The translations under genes were made by a program, and so were the position numbers. The notes below the pieces were generated by a model. The model saw only the letters and a list, made by a program, of their open reading frames with translations. It ran no database searches and was not told the DNA's origin. Of a stretch of 64,000 nt of DNA, positions 1-7,665 are shown in pieces. Position 1 is the first letter of the stretch, and each line of letters begins with the position of its first letter. Source of the stretch: Pseudorhodobacter antarcticus (lineage in GTDB: Bacteria > Pseudomonadota > Alphaproteobacteria > Rhodobacterales > Rhodobacteraceae); contig NZ_FOCO01000005.1 of assembly GCF_900110135.1 (NCBI RefSeq), forward strand, positions 62,001-126,000, read 5' to 3'.

Positions 1-1223
1 GCATGGGCACGATTGGCGGGTTTCGGGATCGCTTTGTGTCGGGGATGCTGGCGCGCGGGTATGACGCCGATTTTGCCGTGCGGTGTTTCGCGCAGATCGA
101 AGGGTTTGGCAGCTATGGGTTCCCCGAAAGCCATGCGGCCAGTTTCGCGCGGCTGGTCTATATTTCGGCATGGTTGAAATGCCACCATCAGGCGGTGTTC
201 ACCTGCGCGCTTTTGAACAGCCAGCCCATGGGGTTTTACGCGCCTGCCCAATTGGTGCGCGATGCGCGCGACCGGGGCGTGGAGGTGCGGCCCATTTCGG
301 TGAACCATTCGCAATGGGATTGCACGCTGGAACCCCGCCCCGATGGGGGCCTTGCCCTGCGCCTTGGGTTTCGCCAAATCAAAGGCTTACGGGGTGAGGA
401 TGCGGCGTGGATTGTCGCGGCCCGCGCCAACGGATACCCCGATGTGGAAAGCCTGTGGCGGCGTGCGGGCGTGCATCCCGACACGCTGGAACGGCTGGCC
501 GAAGGCGATGCTTTTGCCGCCCTTGGTCTGACGCGGCGCGCGGCACTTTGGGCGGCCAAGGCGCTGAAAGCCCCCGCACCTTTGCCCCTGTTTGGCACGG
601 ATGGCGAGGGCGGGGCGGAGCCGCAGGTGGCCCTGCCGCAAATGACATTGGGCGAGGAGGTGATGGAGGATTATTTGTCCCTGCGCCTGTCCCTGCGCGC
701 CCACCCGATGGAGGTGTTGCGCCCGCGTTTGGCGGAAACCCTGCCCGAATCCCAGCCCGCGTGCTTGCCCAATGACCGGTTGGCGCAAGCACGCGGGCGG
801 GTCAGTGTGACGGGGCTGGTGATCACCCGCCAGCGCCCCGGCACAGCGGCGGGGGTAATTTTTCTGACGCTGGAGGATGAAACCGGCACGGCCAATGTGA
901 TCGTCTGGAAACAGGTCTATGCCGCGTTTCGCAAAGCGGTGATCGCGGGGCGGTTGGTGCGCGTGACGGGCCGGGTGCAGCATGACGGCCCCACCACGCA
1001 TCTGATTGCCGAGGTGGTGGAGGATGTGTCGCCACTGCTGGGCACCCTTGGCCGCCCCGCCAGCATCCCCTCCAACGATGGGCGCGCGGATGAGACGCGC
1101 CGATCTGTACCCAGCATTTCTGTTCTAAGTGTCCCTAATCCGAGTGTCCCTAAGTCTGCCAGTTCCGCCCGCCACCCCCGCGAACAGGCGAAAAAGCTGT
1201 TTCCCAGCCGGGATTTTCATTGA
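1..1223 (+). CDS. dnaE2: Error-prone DNA polymerase DnaE2 (ImuC), C-terminal part
   Basis: Partial gene entering from the left edge; the first complete codon is at base 3. Translesion polymerase that works with ImuA/ImuB in damage-induced mutagenesis. The visible ~406 residues cover the end of the polymerase thumb/fingers region (GFPESHAASFA, a DnaE-type signature), the helix-hairpin-helix segment and a C-terminal OB fold (around residues 265-345, with VTGLVITRQRPGTA and FLTLEDETGTANVIVW). It ends in SRDFH, the usual DnaE2 tail, which separates it from replicative DnaE1. Full-length members run to about 1,000-1,100 residues, so roughly 60 % lies outside the window. Expected to be in the SOS regulon with imuAB upstream; that part is not visible here. 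Confidence 0.93.
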   Translation, partial: MGTIGGFRDRFVSGMLARGYDADFAVRCFAQIEGFGSYGFPESHAASFARLVYISAWLKCHHQAVFTCALLNSQPMGFYAPAQLVRDARDRGVEVRPISVNHSQWDCTLEPRPDGGLALRLGFRQIKGLRGEDAAWIVAARANGYPDVESLWRRAGVHPDTLERLAEGDAFAALGLTRRAALWAAKALKAPAPLPLFGTDGEGGAEPQVALPQMTLGEEVMEDYLSLRLSLRAHPMEVLRPRLAETLPESQPACLPNDRLAQARGRVSVTGLVITRQRPGTAAGVIFLTLEDETGTANVIVWKQVYAAFRKAVIAGRLVRVTGRVQHDGPTTHLIAEVVEDVSPLLGTLGRPASIPSNDGRADETRRSVPSISVLSVPNPSVPKSASSARHPREQAKKLFPSRDFH

Positions 1224-1287
1224 CCCCGCGCAATGGCAAAGCCCGACCCTTTTGCAAGGACCGGGCCAATCCACCGTTCAGGGTCGC

Positions 1288-1560
1288 TTATTTCTCGCCG
1301 ATATAATCCGCCATCAGCTTTTCATTGCGGGCATCTTCCAACCGGGCCAACCGGTCCTCAGAGATTTTGGCGTCAAAGCGGTATTTGACAAAATTCACCA
1401 GCGACAGCGTCAACAGCAAGATGCCAAGGCCCCAATAGCCTTTGGTCGAAAGGTCAACCGGGGCCAGCCAGATTGACAGGGCCAGCATGCCATAGGCGAC
1501 AGCCACGCCAACAGCGTTGAAAAACATGATGGTCGAGGTGTCAGAGTTTTGTGCAGACAT
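1288..1560 (-). CDS. YiaA/YiaB-type two-helix inner membrane protein
   Basis: 90-residue membrane protein with two hydrophobic helices (about residues 11-31 and 41-58) joined by a short loop containing LSTKGYWGLG, which resembles the repeated LSEKGFYGLA loop of the YiaA/YiaB (YiaAB two-helix) family. The tail is charged and cytoplasmic-looking. Function of the family is unknown. It lies 29 bp behind the PspA-like gene on the same strand, so the two are probably co-transcribed, with an AAAAGGA ribosome site before the ATG. The context suggests a membrane-stress role; that is inference from the neighbour. Confidence 0.75.
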   Translation of the reverse strand: MSAQNSDTSTIMFFNAVGVAVAYGMLALSIWLAPVDLSTKGYWGLGILLLTLSLVNFVKYRFDAKISEDRLARLEDARNEKLMADYIGEK

Positions 1561-1589
1561 GGAAAAATTCCTTTTGGAATAAGGGGGGA

Positions 1590-2264
1590 TTAGACAGTTT
1601 TCGATTGCAGCCGCGCCAGAACATCGGCGGCTGTGATGCGGGTGGCGGGGCCAAAGCCTGCATCTGCCATCCGGTCGGCAAGGCCATCATGACTTAGCTC
1701 TCGGTTGATGCCGCGCAGGATGTCTGATCGTTCAAACGGGTCATCGGCATTGGTGACGCGGGCGATCAGCGCCTCGGCTTCCTCTATTGCGGAGGCATCG
1801 CCATTGGGCAGTTTCTTGATCAGGGATTGTTCGCGGCGAATGGCGCGGGCGGTGGTGGCCCCTTGTTTTAGATCAATAATACGGTGATGCCCCGCCTCCA
1901 CCGATTGGCGCAGACGCACGGTTTTGGTTTCCAGACGCAGCACCGTTTCAGACCGCAACACCCGTTCGTTTTCCATTTGGGCCAGCGCATCGGCGGCAGG
2001 GACGGCCAGATCATCGCGGCCTGTGGCCAGCGCATCGGTGGCGCGGCGGGTCATGTCGGTGATGCGCTGATCCAAGGTTGCCAGCATCCGCTCCTCGGCG
2101 CGCTGGCGCTGGATCAGGCTGGCAAGGGTGCCTTTGGCCGCGCGCAACCCTTCGTCGGCCTCGCGGATTTTTTGGTCAATCAGTTCAATCGCATAGGTGT
2201 CGCGCAGTGTATCCTCGGCGCGGGCATTGGCACCAAGGATCAGGGTTCGCAGTGTTCCAAACAT
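1590..2264 (-). CDS. PspA/IM30-family membrane-associated protein
   Basis: 224 residues, almost entirely alpha-helical and highly charged, starting MFGTLRTLILGANARAED, the amphipathic N-terminus typical of PspA/IM30 proteins. Long coiled-coil segments run through about residues 25-165 (KIREADEGLRAAKGTLASL, then RQSVEAGHHRIIDLKQGA). Family members coat stressed inner membranes and oligomerise into ESCRT-III-like rods. The length matches the family (220-230). It is preceded by a set of TGAAC-N3-GTTCA palindromes that also occur before the adjacent TetR gene, so repression by that TetR protein is likely, instead of the PspF enhancer control known from enterobacteria. No pspB/pspC genes are nearby. 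Confidence 0.82.
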   Translation of the reverse strand: MFGTLRTLILGANARAEDTLRDTYAIELIDQKIREADEGLRAAKGTLASLIQRQRAEERMLATLDQRITDMTRRATDALATGRDDLAVPAADALAQMENERVLRSETVLRLETKTVRLRQSVEAGHHRIIDLKQGATTARAIRREQSLIKKLPNGDASAIEEAEALIARVTNADDPFERSDILRGINRELSHDGLADRMADAGFGPATRITAADVLARLQSKTV

Positions 2265-2290
2265 TGGCCGTTCTTTTCATGGGTTCGAAT

Positions 2291-2360
2291 TGAACTGCGT
2301 TCATGAATTGAGCATATCGAAAAATGAACGGCGTTCAAGTATTATTTTGAACGATGTTCG
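2291..2360. promoter_or_regulatory. Three TGAAC-N3-GTTCA palindromes upstream of the PspA-like gene (putative TetR operators)
   Basis: Sequence shows TGAACTGCGTTCA (2291-2303), TGAACGGCGTTCA (2325-2337) and a one-mismatch copy TGAACGATGTTCG (2348-2360). The third overlaps the last codons of tetR. The first two flank the likely promoter of the minus-strand PspA-YiaA unit, 27-73 bp before its ATG. A further perfect copy lies before tetR itself (2997-3009). The arrangement is that of an autoregulated TetR repressor and its target operon. The assignment to this TetR is inferred. Confidence 0.65.
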
Positions 2361-2983
2361 GAAAAATTAGCATGTGACGTAACGTTCGATAGAAGAATGG
2401 CGATCATTTCCTCCATCCGTGCGATTGGCACGCCAGAGATTCGGCGCTGCAGCCCCAGATGAACGATGCCATGCACCGATGAAAACAAGGTGCGGGTCAT
2501 CATTTCCACATCTTGGCGCGGCATTTCGGGGAAAAGCCGGGCCAGTGGCGCGCCGATCAGGGCAAAGAGTTTGCCAAGTTCGGCCAGATACCATTGCGGC
2601 ACGTCCATATCGGTTGACATTTCCAGATCAAACAGCGCGCGCCACAGGTTGGTGTTGTCATTGGCAAAGCGCAGATAGGCCAGCGACATGGTGATCAATT
2701 CGGCCTGCGGTTTGTCGGGTGCGCTGGCGGCAACAGACGCCGAAACAAACCCACCCAAAGCGTGAAAGGTGCGACCATTCACGGCCATGATCAGCCCGTT
2801 CAGGTCGGGAAACACATTGTAAATCGCGCCTACCGCGCAATCGGCAGATTTTGCCAGATCGCGGGCCTTAACGGCTGCGAGGCCGTTTTGGGCAATCACG
2901 CCTTCGGCAACATCGACCAGCCGCGCGCGCAAATCATCGCGGCGCAGATCGGCCTTGGTTGGTTTTTTGGGCGTATCGGGCAT
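2342..2983 (-). CDS. TetR/AcrR-family transcriptional regulator
   Basis: 213 residues. The N-terminal helix-turn-helix lies around residues 25-60 (VAEGVIAQNGLAAVKARDLA then CAVGAIYNVF, the TetR recognition helix with its conserved tyrosine). The C-terminal ligand domain resembles the WHG-type group (LMRALFDLEM-like region, GIVHLGLQRR). The gene reads into the PspA/YiaA genes on the same strand, with the putative operators between. A perfect copy of the same palindrome lies 14-26 bp before its own ATG, so autorepression is probable. The inducing ligand cannot be told from sequence; membrane-active compounds are a guess from the regulated PspA. Confidence 0.88.
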   Translation of the reverse strand: MPDTPKKPTKADLRRDDLRARLVDVAEGVIAQNGLAAVKARDLAKSADCAVGAIYNVFPDLNGLIMAVNGRTFHALGGFVSASVAASAPDKPQAELITMSLAYLRFANDNTNLWRALFDLEMSTDMDVPQWYLAELGKLFALIGAPLARLFPEMPRQDVEMMTRTLFSSVHGIVHLGLQRRISGVPIARMEEMIAILLSNVTSHANFSEHRSK

Positions 2984-2996
2984 GTCTGAGCCTTTC

Positions 2997-3009
2997 TGAA
3001 CGGGGTTCA
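2997..3009. promoter_or_regulatory. TGAAC-N3-GTTCA palindrome before tetR (putative autoregulatory operator)
   Basis: Perfect palindrome TGAACGGGGTTCA, identical in both arms to the copies upstream of the PspA-like gene, placed just upstream of the tetR ribosome site. Its recurrence at both promoters of one regulator/target pair is the evidence that it is the TetR operator. Confidence 0.6.
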
Positions 3010-3041
3010 GGATAGCTCAGACAGCGCGGGATGGAAAGGTG

Positions 3042-4277
3042 TTAGGGACTGGATGGCGCGCCCCCTTCGAACCGGTTGCCATTGGTGTAATCACAGGGCG
3101 CTTCTTGCATTTCCAGATGCAGGCGGTCGCCGGTATAGGGGTGGGCGCGGGCGAGGTCTTCGTCAAACTCGATGCCCAGACCCGGTGCTTCGGGCGGGAT
3201 AATATAGCCGTTTTCCCATATGATCGAATGTTTGATTAAGGCCATGTGGAACGCACCGCCGGTTTCAATGGTTTCCGCGATGAGCAGGTTGGGGATGGAG
3301 GCGGCGAGGTGGATGTTTGCCGCCCATTCCACCGGGCCTGCATACAGATGCGGGGCCATTTCGGCGTTGAACACTTCGGCCATGGCGGCAATTTTCTTGG
3401 CCTCCCATATGCCCCCCACGCGACCAAGCGCGGGTTGCAGGATTTTCACGCCGCCCATGCGCAACAGCGCGCCAAATTCGGCCTTGGTGGTGAGACGTTC
3501 ACCGGTGGCCAGCGGGATGCGGACGTGTTTGGCCACCTCGGCAAATTCTAGCAAGTTGTCTGGTGGGATGGGTTCTTCGTACCACAAGGGCGAATAGGGT
3601 TCCAACGCTTGGCCGAGCCGAATGGCACCGGACGTGGTGAACTGGCCGTGGGTGCCAAACAACAGATCGGCGCGGTCGCCCACCGCCTCGCGGATCGCCT
3701 TGCAAAACGCGACGGACCGCGTGATGTCGGACATGGCGGGATGATGACCGCCGCGCAGGGTATAGGGGCCTGCAGGGTCGAATTTCACGGCTGTGAAGCC
3801 TTGATCGACAAAGTGCACTGCGGCCTGCGCCGCCATATCTGGGTTTATCCAAAAATCCGCGCTTTCATTGCCCTGTTCGGGGTAAAGGTAAGTGTAGGAG
3901 CGGATGCGGGCATTCATTTTGCCGCCCAACAGCGCCCAAACGGGACGGTTTCGCGCCTTGCCCAGAATATCCCAACACGCCATTTCAAGGCCCGAAAACG
4001 CGCCGATCACCGTGGGGTCGGGGCGCTGGGTGAAGCCCGAGGAATAGGCGCGGCGGAACATCAGCTCAATATTTTCAGGGTTTTCGCCCTCCATATGGCG
4101 GCCAAACACATCTTCGATCACCGCGACCATGGCTTTTGGCCCGACGGTGGAGGCGTAACATTCGCCGTAGCCTGTGATGCCGCAGGCCGTGGTGAGTTTG
4201 GTAAAAATCCAATAGCGGCCGCCCCAGCCGGGGGCGGGGGGGGCGACGGTGAAAATTTCAAGCGATTGAAGGCGCAT
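3042..4277 (-). CDS. Mandelate racemase/muconate lactonizing family enzyme, probable sugar-acid dehydratase
   Basis: 411-residue enolase-superfamily enzyme counted from the ATG at 4277 (MRLQSLEIFTV); longer in-frame extension lacks family similarity. N-terminal capping domain to about residue 120, then the barrel. Visible active-site elements: AVKFDP (Lys165), FGTHGQF (His210), WYEEPIPP (Glu234/Glu235), ATGER (Glu260) and MAPHLYAGPVE (His310). The GTH and MAPH histidines resemble the mannonate/galactonate dehydratase groups more than the Lys-Lys muconate cycloisomerases. Substrate is therefore probably an aldonic or uronic acid, not determinable further. The gene stands alone between tetR and an efflux pump. 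Confidence 0.82.
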   Translation of the reverse strand: MRLQSLEIFTVAPPAPGWGGRYWIFTKLTTACGITGYGECYASTVGPKAMVAVIEDVFGRHMEGENPENIELMFRRAYSSGFTQRPDPTVIGAFSGLEMACWDILGKARNRPVWALLGGKMNARIRSYTYLYPEQGNESADFWINPDMAAQAAVHFVDQGFTAVKFDPAGPYTLRGGHHPAMSDITRSVAFCKAIREAVGDRADLLFGTHGQFTTSGAIRLGQALEPYSPLWYEEPIPPDNLLEFAEVAKHVRIPLATGERLTTKAEFGALLRMGGVKILQPALGRVGGIWEAKKIAAMAEVFNAEMAPHLYAGPVEWAANIHLAASIPNLLIAETIETGGAFHMALIKHSIIWENGYIIPPEAPGLGIEFDEDLARAHPYTGDRLHLEMQEAPCDYTNGNRFEGGAPSSP

Positions 4278-4306
4278 AGGATTGGGCTTTCTGTTGTGTT
4301 GCAGAC

Positions 4307-4355
4307 GCCGGGGGGCTTCACGCCCCCCGGCCCCCCCGTGAGGTATTTTTACCAA
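4307..4355 (-). terminator. Strong hairpin plus TTGGTAAAAATACC motif at the 3' end of the TetA-like gene
   Basis: A perfect 10-bp stem (4307-4316 with 4322-4331, loop TTCAC) is followed on the plus strand by C-rich sequence and GGTATTTTTACCAA. Read on the minus strand it lies directly behind the efflux-pump stop codon. The same TTGGTAAAAATACC motif plus G-run occurs behind the M20 gene (38170-38184) and a related ATATTT form behind guaD, so it looks like a family-wide 3'-end element. Confidence 0.6.
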
Positions 4356-4362
4356 CACGATG

Positions 4363-5586
4363 TTAGGGGGCATTGATTGGTTTTTCGAGTGGTTTTTGTG
4401 AATGCAGCGCGATGGCTGCGACCATAAGGGCTGCAGCCAGCAAAAACGGCGCGCCGGGCGAGAAGATGGGGGCATCGGGGGCGGTGAAATAGGCGAAGGT
4501 GGCGGTCATAAGGAGGGGGGCAGTGATCATGGCGGCGGCGTTGACGGACGCCAGCACGCCTTGGAGTTCGCCTTGGGCATTGTCGGGGGTTTGGCGAGAG
4601 AGCAGCGCTTGGAGGGCAGGGGTGACCACACCCCCCAAAGCTGTGATGGGGGTGAGCATGATCGCTAGCGGGCCGGAGGTGACAAGGCCGAGTGCGGTGA
4701 GGGTGGCGAGGTTGACGAAGAGGCCGCCGAGGGCCGCGCGGTGTTCGCCGTAACGTTTGATCAAGGGGCCGACGAGGAAGGCCTGGCCAATAGCAAAGCT
4801 GATGCCGTAAACGCCCAGCGAATAGCCGATCATTGCGGCGTCCCAGCCAAAGCGCGCCTTGCCGTAAAACGCCCAGATTGCGGGGTAGACGTTCATGGCG
4901 ATGGCGATGATGAGGAAGGTCACCAGGGGCCGTTTGAGGCCGGGGGTTTTAGTCAGTGCGTGCAAGGCACCCAAGGGGTTGGCGCGCGACAGGGTAAAGG
5001 GGCGGCGGTTTTCGTTCGTTACCGTTTCGGGCAGGATGATGACCCCAAGGATGAGGTTGAGAAGCGCCAAAGCCCCCGCCACATAAAACGGCGCGCGGGT
5101 GTCGATGCCTGCGACCAACCCGCCGATCATTGGCCCGAGGATAAACCCCACGCCAAAGCACGCCCCGATCAGGCCAAAGCGGCGGCCACGTTCGGACGGT
5201 TCGGAAATATCGGCGATAAAAGCGGTGGCGGTGGCTTGCGTCGCGCCTGCGATGCCTGCCAGCAGGCGTGCGGCCAACAGCAGCCAGATTGTGGGGGCCA
5301 GCGCCATCGCAAGGTAAGCAAACACCATGACCACCAGTGACAGGAGCAAAACAGGGCGGCGGCCATAGCTGTCGGACAGCGAGCCGATGACGGGGCCAAA
5401 GATGAATTGCATCACCGCGTAAGAGGTGGCCAACACGCCCCCCCACAGCGCCGCCGTGGCCAAACTGCCCCCCGTGACCGACCCGATCAGATCGGGCATG
5501 ACCGGAAAGATCAGGCCAATGCCGATCGCATCCAAAGCGACGGTCATCAAGATGACACCTAAGGCGGCGCGGGGTGGTTTCTGCAT
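4363..5586 (-). CDS. TetA-type (TCR/Tet) MFS efflux transporter
   Basis: 407 residues from the ATG at 5586; an upstream in-frame TTG would add 24 unrelated residues. Twelve hydrophobic segments. The family signature is clear: VALDAIGIGLIFPVMP in helix 1, GSLSDSYGRRPVLLLS (motif A between helices 2 and 3), AFIADISEPSERGRRFGLIG, and the QGELQGVLASVNAAA stretch of TetA-like pumps. It would exchange drug for protons at the inner membrane. Chromosomal TetA homologues of this kind are common in alphaproteobacteria and often have no demonstrated tetracycline resistance. No adjacent TetR-like repressor is divergent to it. Confidence 0.85.
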   Translation of the reverse strand: MQKPPRAALGVILMTVALDAIGIGLIFPVMPDLIGSVTGGSLATAALWGGVLATSYAVMQFIFGPVIGSLSDSYGRRPVLLLSLVVMVFAYLAMALAPTIWLLLAARLLAGIAGATQATATAFIADISEPSERGRRFGLIGACFGVGFILGPMIGGLVAGIDTRAPFYVAGALALLNLILGVIILPETVTNENRRPFTLSRANPLGALHALTKTPGLKRPLVTFLIIAIAMNVYPAIWAFYGKARFGWDAAMIGYSLGVYGISFAIGQAFLVGPLIKRYGEHRAALGGLFVNLATLTALGLVTSGPLAIMLTPITALGGVVTPALQALLSRQTPDNAQGELQGVLASVNAAAMITAPLLMTATFAYFTAPDAPIFSPGAPFLLAAALMVAAIALHSQKPLEKPINAP

Positions 5587-5680
5587 CTGTGTTTCAAAAG
5601 TCCAAAAAGGGGGTGGTTCGTGGGCCTGCAGCTTTGCTGAGGGGTTGGGTTTGTGCAAGGGGCGTTGGGATTTGGGCGCG

Positions 5681-6472
5681 TTAGCTGTGCCCGATGTCGC
5701 GCAGGAAATCGAGCAGCGTTGTGGCGAATACTTGCGGGGCCTCCACCATGGGCAAATGGCCTGCAGGGCGGATGAGGGCCATGCGCGCGCCGGGGATCAG
5801 ATGTGCCAGATCTTGGACCATATCGGCGGGGGTGATGGCATCTTGGCCGCCCGCGATAATCAGGCTGGGCAGGCGCAAGCTGGCTGTGGGGGTGTAAAAA
5901 TCACTGCCTGCGATGGCTTGTGCGCAGCCCAAAAATCCCTGCAACCGGCGGGCGCGCAGCGCGGCTGTCCACGGCGCCAGCGCATCTGTTTTGCGAAAGG
6001 CCGGGGAAAAGTTGCGCTTTGTATCGGTGTCCAGCCGCGCCTCAATGCCGGTTGCGCGGATGGTCGCAATGTCGCGCGCCCATGTGTCCTTGGTGCCCAG
6101 TTTGGGGGCGGTGTTGGCCAGCACCAATGCGCGGATTTGGTCCAGCCGTTTTACCGCCAGCCCTTGGGCCACCATGCCGCCAAGGTCGTGACCGATGAAC
6201 ACCGCATCGCGGATGGCCAAATGGTCCAACAGGGTTTCGGCATCCCGCACCAGCGCGCCCATCGTGTAGGGGGCTGGCGGCGTATCTGACTGCCCATGAC
6301 CGCGCAAATCATAGCCGATCACGCGCAGCCCGGGTGGCAGCAGGGCAATAGTGGCGGCCCAAATGCTGTGATCAAACCCCAAGCCATGCGCGAACACCAA
6401 GGCGGGACCGCCCGCTGCGCTGTCCCAAAAGGCGGTTTTATGGTCACCATTGCTGGCAAATTGCGGCTGCAT
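5681..6472 (-). CDS. Alpha/beta hydrolase, PcaD (3-oxoadipate enol-lactonase)-like, with Asp at the nucleophile position
   Basis: 263 residues with the alpha/beta hydrolase layout: oxyanion region FAHGLGFDHSIW (residues 28-39), YDLRGHGQSD (54-63), nucleophile elbow FIGHDLGGMVAQ (92-103), acid IIAGGQDAITP and histidine PAGHLPMVEAP. Overall it resembles 3-oxoadipate enol-lactonase (TPTASLRLP, DIGHS end), but that enzyme has Ser in the elbow (GLSxGG). Here residue 96 is Asp, as in haloalkane/fluoroacetate dehalogenases and epoxide hydrolases. The true reaction is therefore uncertain. No other pca genes are adjacent; the stop lies 94 bp from the efflux-pump ATG, and the dehydratase gene is 9 bp upstream. 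Confidence 0.8.
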   Translation of the reverse strand: MQPQFASNGDHKTAFWDSAAGGPALVFAHGLGFDHSIWAATIALLPPGLRVIGYDLRGHGQSDTPPAPYTMGALVRDAETLLDHLAIRDAVFIGHDLGGMVAQGLAVKRLDQIRALVLANTAPKLGTKDTWARDIATIRATGIEARLDTDTKRNFSPAFRKTDALAPWTAALRARRLQGFLGCAQAIAGSDFYTPTASLRLPSLIIAGGQDAITPADMVQDLAHLIPGARMALIRPAGHLPMVEAPQVFATTLLDFLRDIGHS

Positions 6473-6481
6473 CTGCGGGCC

Positions 6482-7567
6482 TTACCCGTCCAGCATCGCC
6501 AGCGCGCGGGCGAACACATCAGGGTCCACATTCCCGCCCGAGGCGACGCAGATCACATCCGGCGTGGCGATTTCATCGCCATGAAACAGCGCCGCCGCCA
6601 AGGCCACCGCGCCGCCGGGTTCCAGCACCACTTTAAGGCGTGACCACGCCAGTGCCACGGCGCGCAACGCCTCATCATCGGTCACCACAATGCCGGGGCC
6701 ACACAGCCGCGCCATCACAGGCAGGGTCAGCGCGCCGGGGGTGGGCGTCACAATAGCATCGCACAGCGACCCCGCTGCATGGGCATTGTGCTGGCGCGTG
6801 CCTGTGGCCAAGCTGCGCGTCACATCATCAAACTCCGCAGGTTCGACCGGCCGGGCGCGCAGGCCCGTAGCGCGCGATGCCAGCGCAATCGCGATGCCCG
6901 ATGTCAAACCACCCCCGCCGCAACAGACCAATACATCGGCCGCCGTGATCCCTTCGGCGGCAGCCTGTTCGGCAATTTCCAAGCCGGTGCTGGCTTGTCC
7001 CGCGATCACCATCGCATCATCATAGGGTTTGATCAGCGTCAGCCCGCGTTGGGTGGAAAGGGCAAGGCCAATGGCGTCACGGTCCTGCGCCGCGCGGTCA
7101 TACAGCACCACTTCGGCGCCCAAAGCGCGGGTGTTGTCGATCTTCATCTTTGGGGCATCATTGGGCATGATAATCACCGCAGGCACCCGGTGTTGGCGCG
7201 CGGCCAAGGCCACACCTTGCGCGTGGTTGCCCGATGAATAGGCGATAACCCCTTGGGCGCGCAGACCCGGTTCCAGCGCCGACACCGCAGACCACGCCCC
7301 GCGATATTTGAACGACCCTGTGTGCTGCAAACATTCCGCCTTTACGAAGACGCGCCGCCCCGCGATCTCATCCAAAAAAGGCGAGGTTAACAGCGGGGTA
7401 CGGCGGGCGTGGCCGTCAAGGCGGCGGGCGGCGGCCTCAATCGCTTGGATGTCGGGTGCCTGAATGTCAGGCGCTTGAATGTCGAGTGTTTGAATGTTGG
7501 GCGCTTGCGTGTGGGGGGCTGGCATATCGGGCATTGGGGCTACTTTTCTGGGGCATTTGCGCACCAT
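6482..7567 (-). CDS. PLP-dependent threonine/serine dehydratase
   Basis: Fold-type II PLP enzyme of up to 361 residues. Schiff-base lysine in TGSFKYRGA, substrate loop SSGNHAQG, phosphate-binding CCGGGGLTSG and C-terminal SGGN. There is no ACT domain, so this is the short catabolic type (threonine ammonia-lyase, serine racemase or hydroxyaspartate dehydratase cannot be separated by eye). Start chosen at the ATG at 7567 because of AGGTCA upstream; the ATG at 7534 is possible. The N-terminus carries four tandem five-residue repeats (QAPDI-like, residues 21-40) absent from typical relatives. The 3' end is 9 bp from the next hydrolase, probably an operon. Confidence 0.85.
   Translation of the reverse strand: MVRKCPRKVAPMPDMPAPHTQAPNIQTLDIQAPDIQAPDIQAIEAAARRLDGHARRTPLLTSPFLDEIAGRRVFVKAECLQHTGSFKYRGAWSAVSALEPGLRAQGVIAYSSGNHAQGVALAARQHRVPAVIIMPNDAPKMKIDNTRALGAEVVLYDRAAQDRDAIGLALSTQRGLTLIKPYDDAMVIAGQASTGLEIAEQAAAEGITAADVLVCCGGGGLTSGIAIALASRATGLRARPVEPAEFDDVTRSLATGTRQHNAHAAGSLCDAIVTPTPGALTLPVMARLCGPGIVVTDDEALRAVALAWSRLKVVLEPGGAVALAAALFHGDEIATPDVICVASGGNVDPDVFARALAMLDG
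7448..7507. repeat. Four tandem 15-bp repeats within the dehydratase N-terminus
   Basis: Read on the minus strand the units are CAAGCGCCCAACATT, CAAACACTCGACATT, CAAGCGCCTGACATT and CAGGCACCCGACATC, encoding QAPNI-QTLDI-QAPDI-QAPDI. Being a multiple of three, copy-number change would keep the frame. Confidence 0.85.
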
Positions 7568-7665
7568 AGCTGACCTGTTGCCCCCGAAAGGTCAATCTTT
7601 AGCAGGTTTGTTTACCGCCCGTTAACCAAATCCCGCCGAAGGTGGAGGGTAAGCGGAGGGACGTA

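Noticed and set aside
1224-1287. Weak GCCCG/CGGGC hairpin behind dnaE2
   Set aside because: Only 5 bp of stem, long loop, no T run; not a convincing terminator.
2278-2296. GGGTTCGAATT resembling a tRNA T-loop
   Set aside because: No acceptor, D or anticodon stem around it; it is adjacent to the TetR palindromes.
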